Source: UMGS1307 sp964523005 | Lineage (GTDB): Bacteria; Bacillota; Clostridia; Oscillospirales; CAG-382 | Reading direction: 5' to 3' | Length of the DNA: 24,474 nucleotides | NCBI GenBank assembly: GCA_964523005.1 | Contig: CAZFZL010000011.1 | Span: forward strand, 1 to 24,474 | In this document: positions 7,564 to 15,653 of the stretch, piece by piece | Layout of the letters: every line of letters begins with the position of its first letter | How positions within the stretch are numbered: the first letter of the stretch is position 1 | Program-made: the position numbers and the translations under genes | Notes under the pieces: generated by a model | The model's input: the letters and a program-made list of their open reading frames with translations, nothing else | Databases searched by the model: none | Told to the model about the DNA's origin: nothing

Positions 7564-8733
7564 TCAGACTGCCGCTTTCTTTATTGTTTCAAGCCCCTTT
7601 TTGAGAAGCTGTATCGGTATATTGAGCGCCGGGAGAAGTCTGACCTTGTCCTTTGCGCTGAGCACGAGCACACCGTCTTCAAGGCACCGTGCTATAACCT
7701 CGGAGGCTTTTTTGACTGTTTTCACTCCGAGCAGCAGACCTTTTCCCGTGATGTATTCGATCCCGTCAGCGCCTTCGAGCGTGCTCCTGACAAGTGCTTC
7801 CCGTTCCTTTACACCTTCGAGCAAGTCGCAGTCGATACGTGACAGCACGCTCAGCGCGCCGGCACAGCAGAGCGGATTTCCGCCGAAGGTGGAGCCGTGT
7901 TTACCGGCACCGAGAGTTGACTGACACTTTTCGCCCATCAGCGTCGCCCCGATCGGCAGTCCGCCGCCGAGTCCCTTTGCGGTCGTTACGATATCAGGCG
8001 TTATGCCGTACTGCTCGTACAGATAGAGCGTGCCGGTGCGTCCGTTGCCTGTCTGTACCTCGTCTATGATCAGCAGCACATCGTTCTCGGCGCAAGCCAT
8101 TGCCGTCTGAGTGACGAAGCCTTCATCAAGCACGTTCACACCGCCCTCACCCTGTATAAGCTCGATGAGCACCGCCGCCGTGGTGTGCTTTTTCACAAGT
8201 GAAAGCATCGCGCCCGTGTCGTTTGGCGCAGTATATACGAAGCCTTCCGTGAAGGGCTGAAAGTCCGTATGGAAAAGGTCCTGTCCCGTCGCCGCAAGCG
8301 TCGTTACGGTGCGTCCGTGAAATGAGCCAGTGAGTGTTATTATATTGCTGCACGACGCCGAGCGGTTGTGGTGCGCGTATTTGCGCGCCGTCTTTATCGC
8401 GCATTCGTTCGCTTCAGCGCCCGAATTTGAAAAAAACACCTTCTTCATGCCCGTACGACTGCAAAGCTGCTCTGCAAGCTTTGTCTGAGGCAAAGAGGTG
8501 TACAGGTTCGAGCAGTGGCACAATGTACCCATCTGCCTTGTCACTGCGTTCTGCCATTCGCTGTCACAATGACCGAAGGCGTTGACAGCTATTCCGCTGC
8601 CGAGATCGATGTATTCCCTGCCGTCGAAATCCGTGACGATCGAGCCCTTTCCCGAAGCAAGCGCAACGGGAAAACGCGAATATGTGTTTGCGATATATTC
8701 CTTATCAAGAGCTATTATCTGCTGTTGTGTCAT
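7564..8733 (-). CDS. argD: Acetylornithine aminotransferase
   Basis: A 389-residue class III pyridoxal-phosphate aminotransferase. It converts N-acetylglutamate semialdehyde to N-acetylornithine with glutamate as amino donor. The PLP lysine is Lys253 in TTAKGLGGGLP, and IIDEVQTGNGRTG holds the cofactor-ring Asp224. NSGAEANE, near residue 103, is the phosphate-binding region. The start has AAAGGA about 8 bp upstream. It lies between argB and argF in the operon, 20 bp before argF. Some ArgD proteins also act on succinyl-diaminopimelate in lysine synthesis; with a DapF module in the same operon that second role is possible but is not shown by the sequence. Confidence 0.94.
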   Translation of the reverse strand: MTQQQIIALDKEYIANTYSRFPVALASGKGSIVTDFDGREYIDLGSGIAVNAFGHCDSEWQNAVTRQMGTLCHCSNLYTSLPQTKLAEQLCSRTGMKKVFFSNSGAEANECAIKTARKYAHHNRSASCSNIITLTGSFHGRTVTTLAATGQDLFHTDFQPFTEGFVYTAPNDTGAMLSLVKKHTTAAVLIELIQGEGGVNVLDEGFVTQTAMACAENDVLLIIDEVQTGNGRTGTLYLYEQYGITPDIVTTAKGLGGGLPIGATLMGEKCQSTLGAGKHGSTFGGNPLCCAGALSVLSRIDCDLLEGVKEREALVRSTLEGADGIEYITGKGLLLGVKTVKKASEVIARCLEDGVLVLSAKDKVRLLPALNIPIQLLKKGLETIKKAAV

Positions 8734-8756
8734 TGTTTTGTCCTTTCACGTGCCGT

Positions 8757-9623
8757 TCAGGCAAACATCGTTCCGATGCCTTCGTCGGTGAGAAGCTCGA
8801 TTAGTATTGAGTGAGGAATGCGTCCGTCTATTATGAAGACCTTGCGCACGCCGCGCCTTATCGCTTCAACACAGCATTCCGCTTTCGGTATCATTCCACC
8901 GCATATCGTACCGTCTCGTATCAGGCTCGGCACTTCGCTGACATTGATTGTCGGGATAAGTGTCGACACATCGTCCTTTGATCGGAGGATGCCCGCCGTA
9001 TCGGTCATCGAAACGAGACATTCCGCGCCGAGCTCTCCGGCTATGCGTGCGGCGGCAGTGTCGGCGTTGATATTATATACGTTGCCGTTTCCGTCACAGC
9101 CGACCGTCGATATGACGGGGATATAACCGGCGTCGAGCGAATCGGTGATGACGGAGGTGTTGACGTGCGTGATCTCTCCGACGAATCCAAGCTCCTCCGA
9201 GAGCTTTGAAGCGGTGATCATCTGCGCATCGAGTCCGCTCAGCCCTATCGCCTTGCCGCCCGTGATACCGAGCAGGCTGACAAGCTGCTTGTTTATCTTG
9301 CCGGCAAGCACCATAAGCGCCGCCTGCGCCGTCTCTTCGTCCGTCACGCGCAGTCCGTTGACGAATTCGCTTTTTTTACCCATCTTTTTCAGCAGTTCGC
9401 TGATCTCAGGGCCGCCGCCGTGCACGAGCACGACCTTCACACCTATGAGTGAAAGCAACACGACATCGCCCATAACGGCGTTCTTGAGCTGCTCGCTCAC
9501 CATGGCGTTGCCGCCGTATTTGATAACGACGGTCTTCGAGCTGTATTCGCGTATGTACGGCAGTGCATGAACGAGCACCTGTGCGCGCATCGCGTTGGTA
9601 AGTCCGGATTGTTCGCTGCTCAT
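8757..9623 (-). CDS. argB: N-acetylglutamate kinase
   Basis: A 288-residue amino acid kinase that phosphorylates N-acetylglutamate. ATP-site glycines are seen in IKYGGNAM (Lys35) and VHGGGPE (68-73), and the substrate Arg is in NGLRVTD (Arg92). An N-terminal helix before the kinase fold, together with the C-terminal TDEGIGTMF, matches the hexameric arginine-inhibited type of this enzyme. Feedback inhibition by arginine is therefore likely, and is the expected control point when ArgJ recycles acetate. The start codon overlaps the argJ stop as ATGA, pointing to translational coupling. Confidence 0.95.
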   Translation of the reverse strand: MSSEQSGLTNAMRAQVLVHALPYIREYSSKTVVIKYGGNAMVSEQLKNAVMGDVVLLSLIGVKVVLVHGGGPEISELLKKMGKKSEFVNGLRVTDEETAQAALMVLAGKINKQLVSLLGITGGKAIGLSGLDAQMITASKLSEELGFVGEITHVNTSVITDSLDAGYIPVISTVGCDGNGNVYNINADTAAARIAGELGAECLVSMTDTAGILRSKDDVSTLIPTINVSEVPSLIRDGTICGGMIPKAECCVEAIRRGVRKVFIIDGRIPHSILIELLTDEGIGTMFA

Positions 9624-10831
9624 GTTCTGTAATCTCCGTTTATCTTGACATAATCATACGTCAGATCACAGCCGTAGGCAGTCGCTTCCGCCTTGCCGTC
9701 TCCAAGCGTAACGAGTACGTTTATTTCCTTTTTGGAAAGGATCTTTTTTGCTTCATCCTCATCGAACGCAATGCCTGAACCGTCCCTGCAAACCTCTATG
9801 ATCCCGGCAACCGACGAAAAAGTCACGCCGACCTTTGAAACGTCGATATCGGCTCCCGAATATCCGAGCGCGCAAAGCACGCGCCCCCAGTTTGCGTCAG
9901 CGCCGAACATTGCTGCCTTGAACAGCGACGAGCATATCACGCTCTTTGCCGCGGTGCGCGCGTTCGGCATGTCCTTCGCGCCCACTACGGAACAGATGAG
10001 CAGCTTAGTTGCGCCCTCTCCGTCGCCTGCTATCATCCTCGACAGCCCGTTCATTACCTCAAAGAGTGCCGAACGGAAGAGAACGTAATTTTCGTTATGT
10101 TCTGTTATCGGTTCATTTCCCGCAAGTCCGTTGGCAAGGATACATACATTGTCGTTGGTCGACGTATCACCGTCGATGCTTATCATGTTGAAGGTGTCCT
10201 GAGTGACCTCGCAGAGCGCGTCATGCAGCATTGCGCCGCTTATCGCACAGTCGGTCGTTATAAACACAAGCAGCGTCGCCATATTCGGATGTATCATTCC
10301 CGACCCCTTTGCTATGCCGCCTATGCAGCACTGAGCCGAGCCGCATTCAAAAGAGTACGCGAGCTGTTTTTCGACTGTATCCGTGGTCATTATCGCGTTC
10401 GCCGCGTCAGATGAATTGTCGCCGAGCGCGTTCACGAGCGCATCCATCCCCCACTCGACCGGCGTTATATCGAGCTTCTGCCCGATGACTCCGGTAGACG
10501 CGACACATACATCGTCTGCGCTGATACCAGTATGTTTTTCCACAAGCGCACACATTTTCTGCGCGACCTGTATTCCGTCGCTGTTGCAGGTGTTTGCGTT
10601 GCCGCTGTTGCATATTATCGCCTGAGCGAAGCCGTCGGCGATATGCTGCTTTGTGACAGTGAGCGGCGCGCCCTTGACAAGGTTCGTCGTGTATACCGCC
10701 GCGGCGCTCGCCCTGCATTCACTCACGATGAGCGCAAGGTCTTTTTTCGTTTTGTTCTTGCGAATGCCGCAGTGTATGCCGGCTGCCTTGAAGCCCTTCG
10801 CAGCACACACGCCGCCATGTATCATATTCAT
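9620..10831 (-). CDS. argJ: Glutamate N-acetyltransferase / ornithine acetyltransferase
   Basis: A 403-residue ArgJ, which transfers the acetyl group from N-acetylornithine to glutamate and so makes the pathway cyclic. The proenzyme cleaves itself before a Thr nucleophile; the site here is HPNMATLLVF, with Thr186 as the new N-terminus of the beta chain. CNSGNANTC and the flanking segments are typical. Whether it also accepts acetyl-CoA (the bifunctional form) cannot be read from the sequence, but no argA or argE is in the window. AAAGGA lies 8 bp before the first of two close ATGs. It starts 13 bp after argC and overlaps argB by 4 bp. Confidence 0.96.
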   Translation of the reverse strand: MNMIHGGVCAAKGFKAAGIHCGIRKNKTKKDLALIVSECRASAAAVYTTNLVKGAPLTVTKQHIADGFAQAIICNSGNANTCNSDGIQVAQKMCALVEKHTGISADDVCVASTGVIGQKLDITPVEWGMDALVNALGDNSSDAANAIMTTDTVEKQLAYSFECGSAQCCIGGIAKGSGMIHPNMATLLVFITTDCAISGAMLHDALCEVTQDTFNMISIDGDTSTNDNVCILANGLAGNEPITEHNENYVLFRSALFEVMNGLSRMIAGDGEGATKLLICSVVGAKDMPNARTAAKSVICSSLFKAAMFGADANWGRVLCALGYSGADIDVSKVGVTFSSVAGIIEVCRDGSGIAFDEDEAKKILSKKEINVLVTLGDGKAEATAYGCDLTYDYVKINGDYRT

Positions 10832-10844
10832 ATCCGTTTTCCTT

Positions 10845-11765
10845 TCACTCGCCGGTGACGAGCGAGTATTTCTCGTCTCTGCCGGTCATAATATTCAGGC
10901 ACTGCACCGCCGCGCCCGAAGCTCCCTTGCCAAGATTGTCGAAGACCGAATAAACGCTCAGCCTGTCGTCACAGCCGCTGACGGTTATGTACATATCGTC
11001 TCTGCCGCTCATCGCAGCCGCCGAGATGAATCCGCCGTAGTTTTCTTCATCACAGTACTTAACGAGCCCGTCGGTGTAAGTGCTCTTATATATATCGATA
11101 AGCGTTTTTATCGTATGTCCTCCGGGCAGTCCGACGCATACGAGCATTCCGGAGTAGAAGCTGTCGACGATGGGCGAGAAATGCGGCGCCTCGGTGAGCG
11201 AAGCGATATATTTCATTTCGGCAAGATGCTTGTGCTTCTGTCCGAGCGCGTAAACTCTCGGCGCTTCGAGCAGCGCATCCCTTTCGGGCGCTTCGTACTG
11301 TGCTATCATCTTCTTGCCGCCGCCGCTGTATCCGGTCAGCGAAAAGCAGGAAAGGAACGCGTCTTCGGCGATCACGCCGGCGTCCCTGAGCGGCTTGACG
11401 AGCGAGATGAATCCGCTCGCATGGCAGCCCGGAACGGCTACCCGGTTTGCTGTTCTTATTTTTTCTCTGAAGCCGAGCTCCGGAAAGCCGTACACCCAAC
11501 CGGTCTGCGTTCTGTGAGCGGTGCTTGCGTCGATGATGCGAACGTCAAGTCCCTCGGCGAGCGCTGCGGCGTTTCGCGCCGCGTCGTCCGGCAGGCAGAA
11601 AAACGTGATGTCGCTTTCGCTCATGCATTTGCGCACCGCGCCGTCATCCTTGCGGCGGTCGGGGTCAATTGTCACAAGCGTAATATCGTCGCGCTCCGAA
11701 AGGCGCTGCACTATGCGCAGTCCGGTCGTGCCCTCGCCGCCGTTTATGAATACACGTGTTTTCAT
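10845..11765 (-). CDS. argC: N-acetyl-gamma-glutamyl-phosphate reductase (short form)
   Basis: A 306-residue NADPH-dependent reductase that turns N-acetylglutamyl phosphate into the semialdehyde. The N-terminus has the dinucleotide-binding glycines (NGGEGTTGLR), and the catalytic Cys114 sits in VPGCHASGF. GLPGGHT, further on, matches the family. It is about 40 residues shorter than the common ArgC (around 345) and resembles the less common short class. Its start overlaps the argH stop as ATGA, and argJ follows after 13 bp. Confidence 0.93.
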   Translation of the reverse strand: MKTRVFINGGEGTTGLRIVQRLSERDDITLVTIDPDRRKDDGAVRKCMSESDITFFCLPDDAARNAAALAEGLDVRIIDASTAHRTQTGWVYGFPELGFREKIRTANRVAVPGCHASGFISLVKPLRDAGVIAEDAFLSCFSLTGYSGGGKKMIAQYEAPERDALLEAPRVYALGQKHKHLAEMKYIASLTEAPHFSPIVDSFYSGMLVCVGLPGGHTIKTLIDIYKSTYTDGLVKYCDEENYGGFISAAAMSGRDDMYITVSGCDDRLSVYSVFDNLGKGASGAAVQCLNIMTGRDEKYSLVTGE

Positions 11766-13144
11766 ACTGTTTCCAACTCTTTTTTGATGTATTCTATCTG
11801 CCGCCCGACAGCCTCCGGTGATGTGCCGCCGTATGAATTTCTCCTACTAAGACACGAATCAAGGCTCACGCTCGCCTTCACGTCTTCTCCGAAAAGCTCC
11901 GAGAAACCCTTATATTCGTCAAACGTGAGCGTTTCGAGCGTCTTTTCGTTCTTTATACAGTATGCAACGATCTCGCCGCAAAGCTTGTATGCCGTGCGGA
12001 ACGGCAGCCCTTTTCTGACGAGATAATCTGCCAGGTCAGTGGCATTTATGAAGCCTTCCGCAGCGGCTTTACGCATTTTGTCCTTTTTGACCTTTATGCT
12101 TTTGAGCATCGGTGTGAGAACGCCGAGCTGAGCCTGCAATGTATCTACGCAGTCGAATATCGCTTCCTTATCCTCCTGCATATCCTTGTTGTACGCGAGC
12201 GGCAGCGATTTGAGCATTGTGAAAAGCGTCATCATCGAGCCGTATACTCTGCCGCACTTGCCCCTGATAAGCTCTGCTATATCGGGGTTCTTCTTCTGCG
12301 GCATTATCGACGAGCCGGTCGTAAAGGAATCGTCGAATTCTATGAATCCGAATTCCCACGAGCAGTACATGATCAGCTCCTCGCACAGCCGCGAGAGGTG
12401 CATCGCACATATCGAGCAGCACGATGCAAGCTCAAGAATAAAATCGCGGTCGGACACGCCGTCGATGCTGTTTATGCACGGAGCATCGAATCCGAGAAGC
12501 TTCGCACTCAGGAACCTGTCGGTATCGAACGTCGTACCGGCAAGCGCGCACGAGCCGAGCGGCGAAACGTTCATGCGTTTGCGGCAGTCGGCTATACGCG
12601 ATGCGTCGCGCAGGAGCATCGACGCAAAAGCAAGTATATCGTGAGCGAACGAAACGGGCTGCGCACGCTGCAGGTGCGTATATCCCGGCATTATCGTCGC
12701 CGTATTCGCTTCGGCAAGCTCCGTTATTGCGCCGACCGCTTTTTTTATGAGAGCGATAAGCCCGTCGGCGCGTTCGCGCAGATAAAGCCTCGTATCAACG
12801 GCGACCTGATCGTTGCGGCTTCGCGCCGTATGGAGCTTTTTGCCCGTATCACCGATGCGTGCTGTAAGCACTGCTTCGACGAACGTGTGTATATCCTCGC
12901 ACGCCATGTCTATCTCAAGGCTGCCCGCCTCTATATCGTGAAGTATCTCTTTGAGCGCATCGCAGATCATCTGTGCCTCGGCGGGCGCAACGATCCCCTG
13001 AGCGCCGAGCATTTTTGCGTGCGCGACCGAACCTTCGATATCCTGCCTGTACATACGGCTGTCGATCCTTATCGACGAATTAATATCCTCAGCGGCGCTG
13101 TTGAGCTTTTTTTCAAAGCGTCCCGCCCAAAGCTTGTCGTTCAT
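11762..13144 (-). CDS. argH: Argininosuccinate lyase
   Basis: A 460-residue member of the fumarase/aspartase superfamily that splits argininosuccinate into arginine and fumarate. The superfamily signature GSSIMPQKKNPD is at residues 277-288 and carries the catalytic serine loop. TARSRNDQV (106-114) and GYTHLQRAQP with His157 are substrate-site segments. The whole family length is present. It begins 17 bp after the argG stop behind an AAAGGG site, and its end overlaps argC by 4 bp. ArgG and ArgH, the last two pathway steps, are thus encoded first in the operon. Confidence 0.97.
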   Translation of the reverse strand: MNDKLWAGRFEKKLNSAAEDINSSIRIDSRMYRQDIEGSVAHAKMLGAQGIVAPAEAQMICDALKEILHDIEAGSLEIDMACEDIHTFVEAVLTARIGDTGKKLHTARSRNDQVAVDTRLYLRERADGLIALIKKAVGAITELAEANTATIMPGYTHLQRAQPVSFAHDILAFASMLLRDASRIADCRKRMNVSPLGSCALAGTTFDTDRFLSAKLLGFDAPCINSIDGVSDRDFILELASCCSICAMHLSRLCEELIMYCSWEFGFIEFDDSFTTGSSIMPQKKNPDIAELIRGKCGRVYGSMMTLFTMLKSLPLAYNKDMQEDKEAIFDCVDTLQAQLGVLTPMLKSIKVKKDKMRKAAAEGFINATDLADYLVRKGLPFRTAYKLCGEIVAYCIKNEKTLETLTFDEYKGFSELFGEDVKASVSLDSCLSRRNSYGGTSPEAVGRQIEYIKKELETV

Positions 13145-13161
13145 GTCGTGCCCTTTCTGAA

Positions 13162-14403
13162 TTATTTGCTGTTTTTCGCCATCATGCGCGCCCTGACTGA
13201 TACGGGAAGTCCGAACAGATCGATGAAGCCCTTAGACTCCGCCTGATCGTATACCTCATCCTCGTCGAACGTCGCGATGTCCTCGTCGTAGAGCGAATAC
13301 GGGCTGGTAACGCCGGCGTTGATGATGTTGCCCTTGTAAAGCTTGAGCTTTACCGAGCCGGTGACCGTCTGCTGTGTTTTGTCGACAAATGCGTCAAGCG
13401 CCTCGCGCAGCGGCGTGAACCACTGACCGTTGTAAACTATATCGGCGTATTTCTGAGCCATAAGCGCCTTGTAGTGTGCTGTCTCTTTGTCGAGTGTTAT
13501 TGTCTCGAGCACCTTGTGCGCGTGATAGAGTATCGTTCCTCCGGGAGTTTCGTATACGCCGCGCGATTTCATGCCCACGAGCCTGTTTTCAACGAGATCG
13601 GCAAGTCCTATGCCGTTCTCTCCGCCGAGCTTGTTGAGCTTTTCTATCATTTCGACGGCGCATGTCTTTTCTCCGTCTATACTCACGGGAACGCCTTTTT
13701 CAAATCCGATCGTCACATATGTAGGCACATCGGGCGCCTGCTCAGGCGAAACGCCCATTTCAAGGAAGCCCTCTTTGTTGTACTGCGGCTCGTTCGCCGG
13801 ATTCTCAAGGTCAAGTCCCTCGTGCGAAAGATGCCAAAGGTTTTTGTCCTTTGAATAATTCGTCTCACGGTTTATCTTGAGCGGGATGTTGTGCGCTTGT
13901 GCATAATCGATCTCCTCGTCACGCGATTTGATCGACCATTCGCGCCACGGCGCTATTATCGTCATATCCGGCGCGAACGCTTTTATCGTAAGCTCAAAAC
14001 GCACCTGATCGTTGCCCTTGCCCGTGCAGCCGTGGCATATCGCATCGGCGCCTTCCGCCTTGGCTATCTCAACGATCCTCTTGGCGATTATCGGACGCGC
14101 AAACGAAGTTCCGAGCAGATAATCGCTCTCGTATACTGCGCCTGCCTTGAGCGTCGGGAATATGTAATCCTCAACGAACTCCTTGCGCAGGTCTTCGATA
14201 TACAGCTTCGACGCGCCCGTAGCCTTCGCCTTCGCTTCAAGTCCGTCAAGCTCAGTCCCCTGCCCTACGTCGCCGGAAACAGCGACAACTTCGCAGTTGT
14301 TGTAATTTTCCTTGAGCCATGGAATGATTATCGATGTGTCAAGTCCACCCGAATATGCGAGTACAATTTTCTTTATGTTTTTCTTTTTCTTGAGATTGTT
14401 CAT
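13162..14403 (-). CDS. argG: Argininosuccinate synthase
   Basis: A 413-residue enzyme that joins citrulline and aspartate with ATP. The PP-loop AYSGGLDTS is at residues 16-24, and CHGCTGKGNDQVRFE is the citrulline/aspartate-binding region. The open frame extends to 14478, but I chose ATG 14403: it has GAAAGG 9 bp upstream and gives the normal N-terminus, and the extra 25 codons would overlap the promoter. The N-terminus is lysine-rich (MNNLKKKKNIKK), slightly longer than usual before the PP-loop. It is the first gene of the arginine operon, so it sits nearest to the regulated promoter. Confidence 0.96.
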   Translation of the reverse strand: MNNLKKKKNIKKIVLAYSGGLDTSIIIPWLKENYNNCEVVAVSGDVGQGTELDGLEAKAKATGASKLYIEDLRKEFVEDYIFPTLKAGAVYESDYLLGTSFARPIIAKRIVEIAKAEGADAICHGCTGKGNDQVRFELTIKAFAPDMTIIAPWREWSIKSRDEEIDYAQAHNIPLKINRETNYSKDKNLWHLSHEGLDLENPANEPQYNKEGFLEMGVSPEQAPDVPTYVTIGFEKGVPVSIDGEKTCAVEMIEKLNKLGGENGIGLADLVENRLVGMKSRGVYETPGGTILYHAHKVLETITLDKETAHYKALMAQKYADIVYNGQWFTPLREALDAFVDKTQQTVTGSVKLKLYKGNIINAGVTSPYSLYDEDIATFDEDEVYDQAESKGFIDLFGLPVSVRARMMAKNSK

Positions 14404-14412
14404 TTCAATATA

Positions 14413-14418
14413 CCTTTC
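14413..14418 (-). promoter_or_regulatory. Ribosome binding site deciding the argG start
   Basis: A GAAAGG on the minus strand lies 9 bp before ATG 14403. Together with the promoter just upstream it rules against the longer frame starting at 14478. Confidence 0.75.
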
Positions 14419-14437
14419 ATTCTTCTTATTATTCGTT

Positions 14438-14465
14438 ATTATACGCTGATTTTTGTATATGTCAA
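14438..14465 (-). promoter_or_regulatory. Promoter of the arginine operon
   Basis: Consensus TTGACA (14460-14465) and consensus TATAAT (14438-14443) on the minus strand with a 16-bp spacer. Transcription would begin about 14431, giving a leader of roughly 28 nt, too short for attenuation. Control is therefore more likely by a repressor binding at or beside the promoter. Confidence 0.85.
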
Positions 14466-14471
14466 GCGTTT

Positions 14472-14499
14472 TATGCATATATATTCATTTTTATTCACA
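14472..14499 (-). promoter_or_regulatory. Possible ARG boxes (ArgR/AhrC operator)
   Basis: Just upstream of the -35 box, TGTGAATAAAAATGAATA (14482-14499) matches the published ARG-box pattern TNTGAATWWWWATTCANW at 16 of 18 positions, and AATGAATATATATGCATA (14472-14489) also at 16 of 18. The two readings overlap, so they are alternative registers rather than two clean boxes 2-3 bp apart. The region is very AT-rich and chance matches are easy, hence only moderate confidence. Confidence 0.42.
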
Positions 14500-14505
14500 T
14501 ACACA

Positions 14506-14536
14506 ACAAAACCGCCCCGAAGTGAGGCGGTTTTGT
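14506..14536 (-). terminator. Intrinsic terminator after the sugar isomerase gene
   Basis: Perfect 11-bp arms (14506-14516 and 14526-14536, core ACCGCC/GGCGGT) enclose a 9-base loop. It lies immediately after the isomerase stop codon. Read on the minus strand the stem ends in TTTTGT followed by TGTG, a short U-rich tail. It should keep isomerase transcription out of the arginine promoter. Confidence 0.75.
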
Positions 14537-15349
14537 TTATTTTGAAGCGATATGCTCTCTTATATAGCGTATGCTGTCGTTAGCCAGCGACGGCACTATC
14601 CTTCCGCCCGGCAGAAACGTCGGCGATTCAAGCGTGAACGTGTTGTCGTAGCCGTTGTTTTTCAAACCGTTCCATACGACATCCCAATCGATCGTTCCAT
14701 ATGTCGGACGAAGTATCGGACGCAGCTTCGTCCAATCCATATACGAGCCGGCGAAGTCGCTTATATGTACGTGGCGAACGTTTTTCTTCCAGATAAAGCT
14801 GTTCATCGTGCGTTCAAGCTCGCCGTGGAACTGTGCGCACCGCACGTCAACGATAAGCCCTATGCCGGATATTTCACGCGCAAGCGTCTCAAGATGATCG
14901 AGCGGACTTCCATTGACGCACACACAGTTTTCGACGAGCATATCGATGCCGGAGCTTTTTGAGCGTTCGTACAGCGCACCTATCTCCTCGACGATACGCG
15001 TCATACGCCTGTCGCTGTCCGGTATCCCCCAGCAATGGAAAACCGCCTTGGACGCACCGATGTTTTTTGCTGCGCACAGATTGACATCGAACATTTCAAG
15101 CGCCTTCGCGTATTCCTCTTCGCTTCCGCCGCTGAGCAGATCGCCGATCGTTTTATCAGCATGAAACACGGGTGTGAGGACTTTTGCCGTATACTTCACG
15201 ACCTCGTCTGTCCTGCCGTAATATTCCGGATACATCATGAATTCAAAGCCGTCGCAGTCAAAGCACGGCGCATATTTATCGAGCAGCGTTATGTCGCGCC
15301 CGTTGAGTTTGGTTATAAAAGTGCCTGCCGAAAGATATACATTTGCCAT
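14537..15349 (-). CDS. Sugar phosphate isomerase/epimerase family protein (xylose-isomerase-like TIM barrel)
   Basis: A 270-residue cytoplasmic protein of the xylose-isomerase-like TIM barrel family (AP-endonuclease 2 superfamily), which holds many sugar and inositol isomerases, epimerases and dehydratases. Likely metal ligands are spaced as in the family: Glu140 in MLVENC, Asp168 in LIVDVRCAQFH, His193/His195 in RHVHISD and Glu241 in TLESP. The exact substrate cannot be read from the sequence. AGGAG lies about 9 bp before the ATG. It is a single-gene unit with its own promoter and terminator, divergent from the secreted GH20 enzyme. A shared role in using released sugars is an inference from that layout. 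Confidence 0.85.
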   Translation of the reverse strand: MANVYLSAGTFITKLNGRDITLLDKYAPCFDCDGFEFMMYPEYYGRTDEVVKYTAKVLTPVFHADKTIGDLLSGGSEEEYAKALEMFDVNLCAAKNIGASKAVFHCWGIPDSDRRMTRIVEEIGALYERSKSSGIDMLVENCVCVNGSPLDHLETLAREISGIGLIVDVRCAQFHGELERTMNSFIWKKNVRHVHISDFAGSYMDWTKLRPILRPTYGTIDWDVVWNGLKNNGYDNTFTLESPTFLPGGRIVPSLANDSIRYIREHIASK

Positions 15350-15380
15350 CGATAATTTCTCCTGTTCTTGTTCCGAAAAA

Positions 15381-15409
15381 AGTATACCACCGCATTTTTG
15401 TTAAGTCAA
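15381..15409 (-). promoter_or_regulatory. Promoter of the sugar isomerase gene
   Basis: TTGACT (15404-15409) and TATACT (15381-15386) on the minus strand are 17 bp apart. The transcript would begin about 25-30 bp before the ATG at 15349. Its -35 box lies about 30 bp from the -35 box of the oppositely oriented promoter, so a regulator bound between them could act on both. Confidence 0.8.
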
Positions 15410-15439
15410 GCGCCGCAGCAAACAAAAACCACACTTCGG

Positions 15440-15468
15440 TTGACAATATCCTATTGATGCTGTATAAT
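15440..15468 (+). promoter_or_regulatory. Consensus promoter of the GH20 gene
   Basis: TTGACA (15440-15445), a 17-bp spacer and TATAAT (15463-15468) match the vegetative sigma consensus at every position. Transcription from about 15475 gives a leader of about 180 nt before the GH20 ATG, unusually long for this window. The leader (15475-15653) shows only weak pairing (CGCA/TGCG and GCACT/AGTGC) and no riboswitch class I recognise. The whole gap 15350-15653 holds the two promoters, this leader and no credible gene. Confidence 0.88.
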
Positions 15469-15653
15469 AAGATGAAATATTCCAATACATCAGCGCACTG
15501 ACGGTTATGCAAGCCTCGACGCAACGGCTGCGATATACTGTAGTGCCATATTCGCGTTCACATTCCCGAAAGTTGTACGCGCAGTAGGAAAAAGCACCGT
15601 TGAACCCGAAAAGGAAGTGTAACAGTCCCAGCACAAAAAGGAAAGGAACCATA

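Noticed and set aside
10653..12026. Plus-strand open frame of 457 codons opposite argJ, argC and argH
   Set aside because: It crosses three genes with certain family motifs on the other strand and has no recognisable domain; it is a mirror frame.
14404..14478. N-terminal extension of argG (25 codons from ATG 14478)
   Set aside because: It would cover the -10 and -35 boxes, so these codons are not transcribed from the operon promoter; ATG 14403 has a proper ribosome binding site.
15507..15587. 26-codon open frame in the GH20 leader
   Set aside because: It has no ribosome binding site, no recognisable sequence and sits in a short stretch where such frames are expected by chance.
15475..15653. 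Riboswitch or T-box in the GH20 leader
   Set aside because: I could not find the conserved core of any class I know, and the pairing seen is weak.
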